Source: Fomitopsis serialis (Eukaryota; Basidiomycota; Agaricomycetes; Polyporales; Fomitopsidaceae). Taken from it: 60,379 nucleotides of DNA. The position numbers and the translations under genes are program-made. Below the pieces are notes generated by a model. That model did not search any database and had not been told where the DNA came from. It saw only the letters and a list, made by a program, of their open reading frames with translations. This document shows positions 1 through 10,309 of this stretch, in pieces. Position 1 is the first letter of the stretch. The number at the start of each line of letters is the position of its first letter. The DNA lies in the NCBI RefSeq assembly GCF_022376445.1, contig NW_025955198.1, positions 1 to 60,379 on the forward strand, written 5' to 3'.

Positions 1-147
1 GCAGCTGTCCGCATCATCCACAAATTGTCACGGCGGCGGAATGAAATGAGGACGTGATGATGATGATGGACGCAGCGACTCGCCCGATCGGTCTCAGCCA
101 CGGCGCGGCAACTCGGTTCAGGGAGCCTCGCCGACCCGCCAAAATGC

Positions 148-154
148 TATATAA
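148..154 (+). promoter_or_regulatory. TATA box of the first secreted-protein gene
   Basis: The 7-base string TATATAA lies about 103 bases before the start codon at 257. It is followed by a pyrimidine-rich stretch (about 178-250), a common arrangement at strongly expressed fungal promoters. The transcription start itself cannot be read from sequence. Confidence 0.55.
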
Positions 155-256
155 CGCCCCCATCCCCTCCGACCGCTCCACCCTTTTCATTCGGGTCATC
201 CATCCCTCCCTCTAATCCGCGCCCCTCTATCCTCACCGCCACTCTTATTACTCAGT

Positions 257-886
257 ATGTTCGCCTGTGTGAAGACGCTCCTCGTCTGCGGTGCCCTCGC
301 CCTCGCCGCCGTCGCGCAGAACATCAACATCGCTCTGCCCACGGCGTTGACGACCGTCAACCCCGGCGACAACGTCACTGTGCAGGTCGAAAAGCCGGTA
401 CGTGTCTCGCTCCTGTCTCATACCCCTCCCTCTCCTTTGTTCCTCCGGTCCGGCCTTCTTCCGTGTCATCCCTGTCTTGGTTGTGCTCCGTCCCTCCAAT
501 CCTCACCCATCTCCCCAACAGAACTCCCTCACCGGTTCGACCGAGGTTGGCATTGCGATCAGCCTCAAGTCCTGCACGGGCTACACCGGCGGGTGCGACG
601 TCATCGACATCACCCAGGCGCTCGGCAGCATTCTTCTTACCTCGTCCTGGGCGCCGACGTACTACGCCGACGAGTGGTACCCGTACCAGAACTTCACCGT
701 CACGATCCCGAAGAGTTTCCAGAGTGGGCAGGCGATCCTGAGCGCGACGCACCTGGTGTTGGTCGGGGTGAGTGTTCCGTCGTCTGGTGATCCACGTGGC
801 TTGCTGATGTGGGCCTGTGTTATGTTATGTAGGCGGGTCCATACGCGGACACGGAGACGGTCAACCAGACGATCACCGTCGCGTAG
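257..886 (+). CDS. Small secreted protein, paralogue A (146 aa, 3 exons)
   Basis: Exons 257-397, 522-767 and 833-886 join in phase; both introns are GT-AG (398-521 and 768-832). Residues 1-20 form a signal peptide ending AVA-Q, so the product is probably exported. The mature part starts with a beta-rich stretch containing NPGDNVTVQVEKP, followed after the first intron by NSLTGSTEVGIAISL and a Cys pair (SCTGYTGGC). There is no membrane anchor and no catalytic motif. The gene at 3461-4036 encodes a clear paralogue with introns at the same two places (after the Pro before NSLTG, and before AGP). I do not recognise a named family; the fold may be an immunoglobulin-like sandwich, but that is a guess. 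The start was chosen as the first ATG after the TATA box and opens directly into the signal peptide. Confidence 0.85.
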
Positions 887-2590
887 CCGCACCACCTCAA
901 CGCCCCCGATCTGAAACGCAAAACGGCCCACGCGCACGACGCACCTGACGGACCTTGCCTCACGAACTCTGACTTTCGAACCCTGACACTCGCCCGGCAC
1001 GGACTGTTGTTGTATATTACTGCACACCCTAACTCCCGGACTGACTCTGCCCGTCTACCTATACCTGTCGCTGCCGTCGCTCTGCTCAGCACCCCACCCT
1101 ACCTCCATCCCCAGACTCTTTTACTGTACCACACACACACCTATCACGCACACTGACGCCATTAATGAGCAGCGTACAACCTCCGTCTACGTGTTTACGT
1201 GATGGTAGTATCGACTCGGACACATTGCAATGTACACTAATGTGCATACGCGTCGGATTCAGCGACTCGAGGCTGGCGCGTGAATAAGTAGTGTGGCTCG
1301 ACGGATGCCGTCTCTGTCGTCGCTCTGCTCAGCACCCCACCCTACGCCCACCCCCAGACTCTTTACTGTACCACACTTCTCGAGTCTGATCCATCCATTC
1401 CTGTCCATCGGCTGTATGACAGTGGCCTCATCGCTATCGCAGTACGTTACGAGGCTGAGTACATACACAGGTCCGAGTGGTGATACGCTCAAATCATGAT
1501 GCGGAGGTATCCCTCTGCAGATGCATCGGGCATCTTCGAACCCAGTGGCTGAAAGCCTTGTTTGCCTAGATTTGTTCATCGTGTCATGACCTGCGACATT
1601 TCTTCCCGAATCGGGCGAGTGACCTATTGGAACGATTCGTTCCGCTGTCGGGCTGTTTCCCAGACTTGCCGCTTAATAATGTGTACCAAGCTAACCTTCT
1701 CCAGGCTTGACGTATATTGTGGCGAGATCGTGCCGAAGCTGCTGCGTACGCTCACTCGTCATTTCGGATTGCTATGTTAGCGCTCTTCGGCGCCTCTTAC
1801 CCACAGCATTCTCGACACGCGCCCATGCAGCTGCCAGGAAGAAGCCTCGTACAGTCCGTGCCGAAGCCAGGGTATACACAAGCCAGCTATATCGATTGTT
1901 CATCATCGGCCGACTGGCTATGTAGCAACGTCAGCTTGGGCAGTAGGTGTGTCCTGTCCAATGCCGGGTAAGCTGCACGATCACGTCTGCCTATGCTCTG
2001 GCGTACGCATACGCGGAACCCGAGGAATGGGTGCAAGTGCGTATCTCAGCCTGAATAGCCTTGAACGTGCTGCGTGGTCTGATCAGCACAGGTGCGTCTG
2101 TGATAGTCATGTGGGAGTCGGCTTGCTCAAAACTCGGCCGACAGAAACCTACACCTTTGCTCGCTTGTTAGCCCCTCTGGAACAAGAACATTCGCGCCCA
2201 AGGATCACACATCCATAGGTACGTGTATACACGGCGACGGCTGGTGCCATGCTGTGTAGATCTACTATCCATCCAATGGACGCGCCGACCTTTTAAAGAT
2301 GCAGCCTCTTTAGCTGAAGTCCATCGAACTCAGTACAAGAAACATGCAATACTCCTCATTCTCTCGATCTACAGTCCGCGGACTCCGTCGGCCTGTGCTC
2401 CAGGGCACAGTGACTTTGACAACTGACTCTGTTCAGACTGTAAATCGTCCAAGCCCCGACTGGAGCCTGCATCCGTGAGTCCAGCCAGTCATATTCACCG
2501 AAGTATCCGAACAGGTCCGTCAGCTTCCGGCCATCGCACTCCATTCCTGAACATGCGAATGTGGCTACCTACCCAGCAAGCTGAAGCTCT
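887..2590. other. Intergenic, no gene recognised
   Basis: Apart from the repeated 60-base segment near its left end and a short (AC)n run around 1130, this stretch shows only short open frames with no recognisable domains and no consistent splice pattern. I see nothing else in it. Confidence 0.5.
1073..1377. repeat. Imperfect direct repeat of about 60 bases downstream of gene A
   Basis: Bases about 1073-1135 and 1316-1377 are near copies: both read GTCGCTCTGCTCAGCACC, then a C-rich part, then CCCAGACTCTTT(T)ACTGTACCACAC. The first copy probably lies in the 3' untranslated region of the secreted-protein gene; the second may be left from a partial duplication of that gene's tail. No coding sequence was seen in the copy. 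Confidence 0.7.
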
Positions 2591-3133
2591 ATGGTTCAGG
2601 GCGCCTACAGGTGAGGAAAGAGTATCTCAACGTCATTCAATGCTTTTTTTAATCTCTTGGCCCGACATAGATGGACTCCTCTTGTGCAGCGTGCTCCGGA
2701 AAGTCCTCTACGACCACGATTTCTCCCACTTCCTCGCATGTCAATGCCGACGCCGCGACCTCACAGCGCCATCCCTTTCGAACCTTCCAAGCCCCTTCGA
2801 GTCTCAGGCGCTCAGAACGTCCTATGTTGGTTCGGCTCACCTTGCGCCGTTTCGCTCACCAACGCATCACCCTCTGGCATCAAGCAGCATCTTCTCCAGT
2901 TCCATACTGCAGACATCGACATGCGCCAGGGTCGGGCGCGGACGCGCTGCCAGTGGTGGATGTCCAACGGCGCGTGCGGGAAGGAGGTGTATTGCGACAT
3001 GCTCCCCAAGCATGTAGCAGTCGTGCATCTCAAAAGTTCTGGCGTCGCATGTCCGCGTTGCGAGCGCACACTGTCGAGGGCGGACTCGCTGACGCGACAT
3101 CTGGCGCTCTATTGTCGTGGTTCGCAATTGTAG
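2591..3133 (+). CDS. C2H2/C2HC zinc-finger protein, array copy 1 (160 aa)
   Basis: Proposed exons are 2591-2610 and 2671-3133, joined by a GT-AG intron that keeps the frame. The N-terminal half (residues about 7-57) is Pro/Arg/Ser-rich and probably disordered. Three fingers follow: C-x5-C-x14-H-x4-H (about 59-85), C-x8-C-x11-H-x4-H (about 100-126), and C-x2-C-x12-H-x4-C (about 134-155), with the linker HLKSSGVACPRC before the last. The domain belongs to the same family as the copies at 19, 22-26, 30, 33-35, 40-41 and 45-47 kb. Nucleic-acid binding in the nucleus is the likely role, inferred from the fingers only. The short first exon is the least certain part; starting at 2657 in the same frame is an alternative. 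Confidence 0.7.
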
Positions 3134-3460
3134 CAACTACTTGTGTATCTTCTCTCTTCGGTTCATACCTGCCTAATTGGATTTGATTGCGACCCATTGG
3201 ACACACTCTGTTTGATTTCTTCTTCGGCTCGCAGGTACGCTTGAACCATACTATACATTGCTTCACGCTCGTGACCCGGGCCTCTTGCTACATGACACTT
3301 CACCCTCGTGATTGGGAATTGGACATCAGGTCAACTACGAACATCGATCGTCGTTGTAAGAGAAATCAACTACAGTGAACGTCTGAGTCCATGGTCTCCA
3401 CCCTTTGAGAAGTCCGTACAGTCCGTAACCAAAGTCCTGTGCATGACATTGCACGAGCGC

Positions 3461-4036
3461 TTAGTCCACGACCAGAGACACGTTCTTGAACTCCAACAAG
3501 ACCCAAGGTCCAGCCTAGACGACGTCAAACCCATTTCAGCATTCCCTTCGATAACCCGACGAAGAATGTCGCACTCACACCAACGAGGCTGACATGCGTC
3601 ACAGCCAACGCGATATGCTCGCCGCTCGTGTACCAGCTTGGAACCTGGACTGAGAAGTTCTGGTAGGGTGGCTTGTGGTCCGGCGGCGTGATGCTGTCGT
3701 ACTGAGGGCTGTAGGGCCCGTTGTAGAGTACAAAACCGAGCTCCGAGCTGAGGTCTTGGTTTGGCGAGTTGCAGGTACTAGTCTCACATGGGACCATCGA
3801 GATGACGATAGCTACTTCCTCGGAGCCGGTCAGGGAGTTCTACGACGCGAAGAGAGAAGTCGTGAGCGAGGTTTGCGACGTGGATCAAGGGGACTCACGG
3901 GACGATCAACCTCGACTGTGATGTTCTGCCCCGGTGAGATGGTGGAACCCGCGAGGGGCGCGCCGATGTCGATGCCCTGCGCCGATGCCAAAGCAATGAG
4001 CGATGCGGCGAAGGTGATGAGAGGGAGGAGTCTCAT
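3461..4036 (-). CDS. Small secreted protein, paralogue B (150 aa, 3 exons)
   Basis: Exons on the minus strand are 4036-3899, 3839-3579 and 3514-3461, with GT-AG introns at the same positions as in the gene at 257-886. Residues 1-19 form a signal peptide (ends ALASA-Q). The mature region repeats the paralogue's plan: SPGQNITVEVDRP, then after the intron NSLTGSEEVAIVIS, a Cys pair (PCETSTC), a segment ending PYQNFSVQVPSWY, and a last exon beginning AGP. The C-terminal tail differs. Two N-x-S/T sites (NIT, NFS) could be glycosylated. A TATA-like TATAGATA sits at 4147-4154, 111 bases upstream. The opposite orientation to paralogue A, with a zinc-finger gene between them, shows that this is not a simple tandem pair. 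Confidence 0.85.
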
Positions 4037-4146
4037 GGCGCAAAGGATCGGACTCAGGCAGAGGACTCGGGTTGGTCGCGACGAAGTGGGGCAGACACGG
4101 GTACCGTGGTCTTCCCTACAGCATCAATTTGTTCTCGTGCGCCCAG

Positions 4147-4154
4147 TATCTATA
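4147..4154 (-). promoter_or_regulatory. TATA-like element of secreted-protein paralogue B
   Basis: On the minus strand this reads TATAGATA, 111 bases before the start codon at 4036, a distance close to that in paralogue A. It is only a sequence match. Confidence 0.35.
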
Positions 4155-5080
4155 CACGTTCGACGTCCCAAGTGGTCTCGCGATGAACGGTCTGCGTGCT
4201 CCGCGGTGAGACTGTACGCCGAAGCCGCCGCATCCACAAGGTCGCGCGTCATTACCGCATTCCACGGCACCGGGGCGCGGACTCTGTCAACCTGAGACAC
4301 TTTACGAGCTAACTGTACCCGAACTGTACGTCAGTCTGCATGAACATCCCGTGTATAATTGGCGCCCAGACGGTCTTAGAAGATACTTCGTCACCAGACC
4401 ACGTCTTGTGTACGACCAGATGACGTATACAGACCTGAAGTGTCCGACAATCCGATCAGGTTGGTACTTACTTAGTCTTTGCACATAAGTATACACGCAT
4501 GGTTTGTCGCCGGCACCAATTCGTCAAGTGGTCTGTTGGACAGTAAGACTCGTCACAGATCGATGCGACGTTTGAACGGGATTCGCACCAGGGGCAGCCT
4601 GTCGAACAGCCGAGTATTCTCAACATGGCATTGCTAGGCGAATTCAGCGCAGCATTTGCATGCCCTCATCCTGACGATGCTGGTCGAAGAGAGTTCATGG
4701 AAGGGGTCCGATCCGCTGTGGTTCCTGAACCAGCGGGAATGAAGGCCGAAGGGAAAGTGGATGTTCATAGAAGAGCGCTCCGTTGGCCGAGGATTTTGAC
4801 GACTGTCATTGGCGCGTGTCCATGTGCTCGCGTTCAAGGAGCGAACATACCTCACTTAACCTTCACGGTGGTCGGACTGCCGATACAAAAGGTCGTTTGA
4901 GGATTCTTTACTAGAGTGAGTAGGCCCCGGTCCCTGGACATTACATCATCACGAGTGATCGCGTCGTCTGTTGTGCACTCTAGTGTAGCGAGTACCAAAC
5001 GAAATGAACCAGGTCAGTGAGGCCAAGACGAAGAGAGCGCCTGACGCACACTCATCACCGCCTAAGGGGTACACGTCGGT
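4155..5080. other. Intergenic, no gene recognised
   Basis: Short open frames on both strands (the longest about 91 codons at 4625-4900) show no domain, no paralogue elsewhere in the window and no convincing introns. I see nothing functional here besides the probable promoter of the gene ending at 4036. Confidence 0.45.
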
Positions 5081-5832
5081 CTATTTGAAGACAATAGCAT
5101 CCGCGGCACCTTTCTGACTCTGATATGTTTCCGACAGAGCAGCGTACTGGCGCTTGACATCTGCGATCTTCGCAGCCAAGACAGCTCTGTCTGCATCGTT
5201 TTCGATCTTCTCCAGGAGCATGGCTAGGGACGTTGCCTCGAAGAACTTGTTCTTGCGATTGTACAGCGAGCGACTAGCTCGAGACTCTGTAGATTCACCC
5301 TCGACGGGGGTCTGGAAGACCTCCTGGATGATGTCGATGTCGTATGGGATGCTGAAGGCATCACGAGTGTCTTCATACGTGAAGAGGTAGTAGAAGTTGT
5401 CAAAGCCAGACCAAGTGATTGCGCTAACACAGGTCAGCAGCGATGTGGGACGATTACGGCAGTGCGTACCTGAGGCAAAGTGAGCATGGTTCGTGAGTGG
5501 TGAGGAAGAGGCAATCCTTGGGAGACGGGCGTTGCTGATCCGGTATCTCGTAGAAACGCTTGATCGTGTGCACCTCGCCATGATATAGCTGGGCGTAGAC
5601 TCGCATCGTCAGCCAACAGAGAGGACCCTGGATCATACGAAGTACACACTGGGCACTCCTTCTCGTTGTTCGTCTCCGCAATGACCATGGAGAGATCATC
5701 TTTCCGTAGTATTGCTGCGCCGAAGACTTTGTTGCCCTCCGCAACACCTCGCGTCGTGCGAAGAATGATCTCGTTGCTCATGCACTCGAGAAATGCATTG
5801 AGCAGTTGAGCGGGAGAATTGACCTCTGGCAT
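5081..5832 (-). CDS. Zinc-dependent nucleoside/cytidine deaminase-like protein, copy 1 (214 aa)
   Basis: Exons on the minus strand: 5832-5650, 5588-5470 and 5423-5081, all joining in phase. The CMP/dCMP deaminase fold is shown by H-G-E (residues 64-66: zinc ligand His and catalytic Glu) and P-C-S-L-C (95-99: zinc-binding Cys pair) followed by SAITWSGFDNFYYLF. The exact base or nucleoside substrate cannot be read from sequence; fungal relatives are usually annotated only as deaminase zinc-binding proteins. The N-terminal part contains KVFGAAILRKDDL, the usual 'G-A-x-I' strand before the active site. A close paralogue with the same two intron positions lies at 20597-21419. The C-terminal third is charged and probably helical. 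Both catalytic motifs are intact, so I expect an active enzyme. Confidence 0.88.
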
Positions 5833-6440
5833 GATCTCTTCCTAGTCTCGCCGCTGTCGAAGACGCGTGGGTTGATGGACTCGGACTCGAAAGGCCTCTG
5901 GAAGGATTGCTGGTCAACGTTGTGGCCCCACATTTGTTGGAGATCCACCCCAGCGTTGTGAGGGATTGCGCGCACCTCTCGGGATCAACTTGGGACAAGT
6001 AACCTCGCGGTGACGGTGAGAGGAGGAGGATGTGTGATGGAAGTCACGGTCGCGTCTTGTCACGCCGTGACTGACGCGATCTTGGGACCACCGCACGAAT
6101 CCCCGCCTCCTCCTCCTCCTACACCGTGACTTGCTACCGTGCTAATGTGCCCCCATTATATATACGACGGTGATACATCAGGTATTGTTCAGCATATGCA
6201 CATTTCTGTACGTTGCCTGACCGACTCCTCACAGCCCGGCGCTACCGTGGCTTCTATGCAGGGGCGGAGTCCTGATGTTGGTGGGCACTGCCATGTAGCC
6301 AACATGCAGCTCTGAGCCACACTGCTAAGCGCCGCGAAAACAGGACCATGCACATCAATACTCTCACCGTTATAACCCCTCTCCTTCATTCGAGCCTGAG
6401 TCGGCTTGTGTCCATCACCTACCCGCCCTCTGCATCGAGT

Positions 6441-6964
6441 ATGGTATTCAACTCCAACCTCTTCGGTCTCATCACGGGAGGCCTCGGCCTCATATCAATC
6501 ATCCAGCTTCTGCTCGCTATTCTGCGGTACTTTGCCCCCTCTCGGTTGCTGCAGGAGCTCGACCAGACACTCCGCGATACACGCTCGATGATGGAGAAAG
6601 CCCTTGAAGGTGGCTTCTTTGAGAACTCTGCGCCTCGTTGGACTGAAATGCGGTATCAGTTGGAAGGGTAAGTGCTCCTTCATAGCTCTCGCTGCACCCT
6701 CATCTGAGGGATCGCAGGATGGAGGAAGAAGCGTATGAACTGCGCAGCCAGACGCACAGCCTGCATTCGGTCTGCCAAGAGATGAAGGCTATGTGTTGTG
6801 GCCTGCCACTCAAGCTTCAGCGGCTGTGCAACAAGGTTAAACGCCTCCGAGGCACGATCTCGGTGAGTGGCACAGCGCGGCTAGAAGGACAGAGCTCATA
6901 TGAAGACAGAGCGAGACGCACCTAGCTCGACGCAGAATTGCTTCTCAGCGATCAGACGCAGTAG
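6441..6964 (+). CDS. Small single-pass membrane protein with helical tail (136 aa)
   Basis: Exons 6441-6667, 6718-6862 and 6926-6964 join in phase with GT-AG introns. Residues about 6-28 form one hydrophobic segment (LFGLITGGLGLISIIQLLLA), followed by a long charged, helix-prone region (LLQELDQTLRDTRSMMEKAL; MEEEAYELRSQTHSL). It resembles a multi-copy Agaricomycete family of unknown function that I know only as hypothetical proteins. An in-frame upstream ATG at 6348 would add 31 residues; I prefer 6441 because it opens directly into the membrane segment. TATATATA at 6157-6164 lies upstream in the gap shared with the deaminase gene that reads the other way, so it could serve either gene. Confidence 0.7.
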
Positions 6965-7065
6965 TTACACCACCGTCTTACATCGGGGACACGGTATCAC
7001 AACCTTTACTCGCAAGCACGGATCGGTCGTCTACAGAGCTCATCGGCATCGGCCTCGAGTCTTCT

Positions 7066-7645
7066 TTGCTCAGTAATAGCGGCATTGTCGCAGCAGACGG
7101 ACCTGAATATCAAGATGTTGTGAATGAGAAGACGCCAGACATCGTTCCATTCCACGATGATTGCGGGCGCACCCCCTCGCCAGATCCTGTGACAACGGCG
7201 GGTAACGATGAAACGACTCACATGAATAGTGGCGCCGTGTATGCATTATCTGCTCGTCTTCATCGCTGCACTCATTAACGGTACATCTCTCAGACACGAC
7301 GCGCACAAGCCTGTGGTCTCGCGCGGTCCATCGCGCCACGCCCCGCGCGTGAAGCGCCCGGCTAGGCAAACCCAACCGAGGATTCTATGCAAATGGGGTG
7401 CCGAATCATGCGGTGTCCTCATCAGCGACCTCTCTCTCAGCGGTATACAAGGCCATCTTCACTCGCATCACGCCGGCGAGCCCCCGAATTGTTGCCAGTG
7501 GCACGTCGGTGACTGCGAGACCGATGTGTGTGGCGAGGAAGTCAATGACGAGCATCATCTCAGCAATCATGTCGCTCTGGCCCATTTGAACGGTATACCC
7601 AACCATGTCATGCGTGGACGTCCTATCGGGAGCTCGTCGCACTAG
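7066..7645 (+). pseudogene. Degraded zinc-finger gene, array copy 2 (last finger lost)
   Basis: The frame ending at 7645 carries finger 1 (C-x6-C-x14-H-x4-H, beginning CKWGAESC) and a finger 2 ending HLSNHVALAH, as in the other array members. After HLNG the sequence runs into an unrelated 16-residue tail and a stop, where the family has HLKSS-x-x-C-P-x-C and the third finger. Upstream, 7066-7220 holds a coding-like segment (DGPEYQDVVNEKTPDIVPF) typical of the variable N-terminal part, but I could not join it to the finger exon in phase with standard splice sites. I therefore call it truncated or decaying. It could instead be a functional two-finger variant with an unusual intron. Confidence 0.6.
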
Positions 7646-8098
7646 TCGCGGATCTATCTGAAGGTATTCAACTGTTCAAAAGTGACGCAGCTACAGCTGA
7701 TGATGGCGAACCTAGATGTTGAATTCATTTTGCTGTTTCATTCATCACGAATTGCCACGGCCGGTCAACGATTTCATGGTAAACTGGGTTCATTATCGTA
7801 CAGTGTTGCGAATGTATCGGCTACAGGTTTTGTACACGGACGACGTCCAACACGAGACTATGCCATGAATATTTGCACATTGCGATCTTCCGAAGACATT
7901 TCCTGACATCATCCATGGCACCCCGATAAGTTCTCGCACTATGAGAAGTATTCAGGTGAGTCAGATATATGAGCACACATCTCATCACGGGCGACATCAG
8001 AGGCACAACCGGGCTTTCACGACTCAACGATTCCATTCCACTACTTATCACGGACTGGGAAGGCAACCAATATCCTGTGGGCGACATAGTAGCCTGCG
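7646..8098. other. Intergenic, no gene recognised
   Basis: This lies between the degraded finger gene and the 3' end of the secreted repeat gene. Only short open frames are present and none looks coding. Confidence 0.45.
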
Positions 8099-9104
8099 CT
8101 AGTCCAAGTCATCCGCGTCCATCCTGGCGAAGACCACGTCCTCCAATGCGCGCGCGAACAGCTCGCCCATCAGGTCCCGAGCGTAGAGCTCGTCTAGCTC
8201 CCTCGGCTTTTCCGGCCTTCTCGGATTCGCCTTAGCATCACCGCCGGTGACAGGGAGCTTCGGCGGGTGAGCGGGAGTGTCACTCGGACGCCGTTGGCGT
8301 GGGTGAGGAGGGGGCTTGCTGTGAGCCGGATGCGGGTCGATGGGCCTACGAGGGTCTCTAGACGGACCCGGGCCGTTTCTCCCTCGGGCCATCAGTCCCC
8401 GAACGTAGAGCTCGTCAAGCTCCCTCCGCTCCAGCTGCGCCTTCAAGCCCTTCTTAGCGGGCCCGGGAGGCTTATTGGGTGGTGGGCGCGGCAGTTCACT
8501 CGAAGCCTTCCATTTGGGTGGGCGTTGGGCTGGGGAGCCTGTGTAAGGGACACCACGTTGTAGCTTCGGTCTGACGGGCCTTTCTGTCCGTCCGAAGATC
8601 AGGTCCCGAGCGTAGAGCTCGTCGTCGAAGCTACGCTGTGCGAGTGCATCTTCTTCCACCGCACGGACGCCGCTGGTATGTACCGTGAGTAGGGGCTAGT
8701 CACGAGGAAGAGGAAGAGACTCACAGGTCTCGAGCCTCCCTCTGCTTCGGCGGAGCGGAAGCCTTCGCACTGGGCACGGGCTTAGGGTGCCCCAGATCCT
8801 TACTCGGAGACTTCCCCCTGGGCGGGGTCGGGGTAGGTGTAGCACGGGGAGACTGCCATAGTGTCGATGCGATTTGTCGGGCTTGTCTGCCCGTCCGAAG
8901 ATCAGGTCCCGAGCGTAGAGCTCGTCGTCGAAGCTACGCTGTACGAGTGCATCTTCTTCCACCGCACGGACGCCGCTGGTATGTACCGTGAGTGGAGGCT
9001 AGTAACGAGGAAGAGGAGAAGACTCACAGTCCCGAAGGGGCGGCTAGTGCAGGTGCCGCGGCTGCTGCGATGAATACAGCAGATATAACGGCGGGGTAGC
9101 GCAT
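8099..9104 (-). CDS. Secreted DELYARDL-repeat protein (about 300 aa, one apparent frameshift)
   Basis: Exons on the minus strand: 9104-9028, 8975-8725 and 8672-8099; both introns are 52 bases and nearly identical. Exon 1 encodes a signal peptide (residues 1-22, ending ALAA). The mature protein is rich in Pro, Arg and Lys and carries a repeated motif: SFDDELYARDLIFGR twice, RELDELYVRGLMARGR once and RELDELYARDLM once near the C terminus. Dibasic RR sites lie between and beside the repeats, so proteolytic release of peptides by a Kex2-type protease is conceivable but unproven. Exon 2 plus its preceding intron is a tandem copy of the start of exon 3 with its intron. Within exon 2 the frame changes once; one extra base in the G run at 8846-8849 would restore it and give a Pro/Lys-rich continuation ending in-phase at the donor. 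Function unknown; perhaps a cell-surface or effector-like protein. Confidence 0.72.
8598..9029. repeat. Tandem duplication (about 130 bp) including an intron
   Basis: Bases about 8598-8726 and 8900-9029 are nearly identical. Each unit covers the coding start of the DELYARDL module, the acceptor, the whole 52-base intron and its donor. The duplication therefore created a new exon with ready-made splice sites. Confidence 0.9.
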
Positions 9105-9826
9105 GCTTGACGTGGCAGGGCGTAAGAACGGCGTAAAAGAAGGAAAGCGAAGTCGTCAAAAAAGGGAAGGCTGGGGGCAACGGTCCGGTCAGTCTGAGGG
9201 TATAACTGCGTTGGAACAACCTGAAGTTTACTCACTAACCAGCACCTTCGCCTGTGGGTGAGCTCGAAAGAGGAATGAGCTGAGGTACGCCGACGAAGCT
9301 CGACACAATTTATAACATGGCTAAGCGTTTTGCGGTACTTCGATGGGTCGTGACAGATACTGTCAATCAGGTACGCATCAAATTCAATTAAGTACGCATC
9401 AGATACGAAGGCGCAGCCTTAGCTCTATCGAACGTCCTCAGTTTTGATGCCATTTTCCACTGTATAGCACGTAAGCTCACTCATTCCTGTAGTATTGTGG
9501 AATCCGTAGCCTCTAGCAACGTGGAACCTGCACTATTGTGGATCATGTAGTATCGTGAAACCGGTTATGACAAACCTACTCTGTGTTCGGTGAGCAACTC
9601 ACAAAAGAGTCCACTCGCGGTCTCACCAACTTCAACCTCGTCCCACACCATCGTACGTGACACGATCCCATCAAACACTTCATAACTCGAGAGCCGCATC
9701 AGGCTGTGTTGATTCTGCTCTTGCTAGTCTCACTTGAGTCTCACTACTGGATCAAAACACATAATCTGCACACCATTCTAGCCCTCGCATTTTCCTGGTA
9801 GTACTGCAACGCCTGCTGGCCGGGGC
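9105..9826. other. Intergenic, probable promoter side of the repeat-protein gene
   Basis: It should hold the promoter of the minus-strand gene starting at 9104; an AT-rich TTTATAA lies near 9309. Between 9470 and 9560 short strings such as AGTATTGTGGAATC and AGTATCGTGAAACC recur loosely. No gene recognised. Confidence 0.35.
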
Positions 9827-10309
9827 TCAGGCTCGAATACGCGACCGCTTGCGCTCTGCGGGGCATTGGCTTCCGTATAGATGCGAAATGCGTGCCCACC
9901 GACAATAATCTGCAAGCAACAACCAAGTATGTGACAAGGACAACGCACTAGGTTTAGGCCTGGGGACAGCGTGTTGCAACGGTGGACCCATAAGGGAAAC
10001 AAGATACGCACACAGAAAAACCTGTGCAAAACAGGCGGGCAGACAGACTAAAGACGCAGGCGGTATATATCGCCGAAGCTGAGGCCCTTCCTGTATCGGT
10101 TCTGGCCTCTCGCCTAACGGGTGGATTACGACGAACCCATGAGCAAATCTTCTGCGAATCAACAAACGCAGCGAAGGCACTGACGCTGATTTTGGAGATG
10201 ATGTCGATGGCTGTTCGGACTTGGGCAGTGACGCGAGGATGGTACTGAGCTGTTCAGCCGATTCATAGACGTTGCTACCATCATGCTCAGGGGCGGCGAG
10301 CTTCTCCAT
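9827..10309 (-). CDS. Hypothetical open frame, possibly a gene fragment
   Basis: From the ATG at 10309 a frame runs 160 codons. The first 45 residues (MEKLAAPEHDGSNVYESAEQ, then an Ser/Pro-rich part) have protein-like composition, resembling the disordered leaders of the zinc-finger genes. The remainder looks less coding. A splice into IIVGGHAFRIYTEAN near 9905 is possible, which would end the frame at 9778. No domain was recognised, and no finger exon follows. It may be a detached N-terminal remnant or chance. Confidence 0.25.
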   Translation of the reverse strand: MEKLAAPEHDGSNVYESAEQLSTILASLPKSEQPSTSSPKSASVPSLRLLIRRRFAHGFVVIHPLGERPEPIQEGPQLRRYIPPASLVCLPACFAQVFLCAYLVSLMGPPLQHAVPRPKPSALSLSHTWLLLADYCRWARISHLYGSQCPAERKRSRIRA

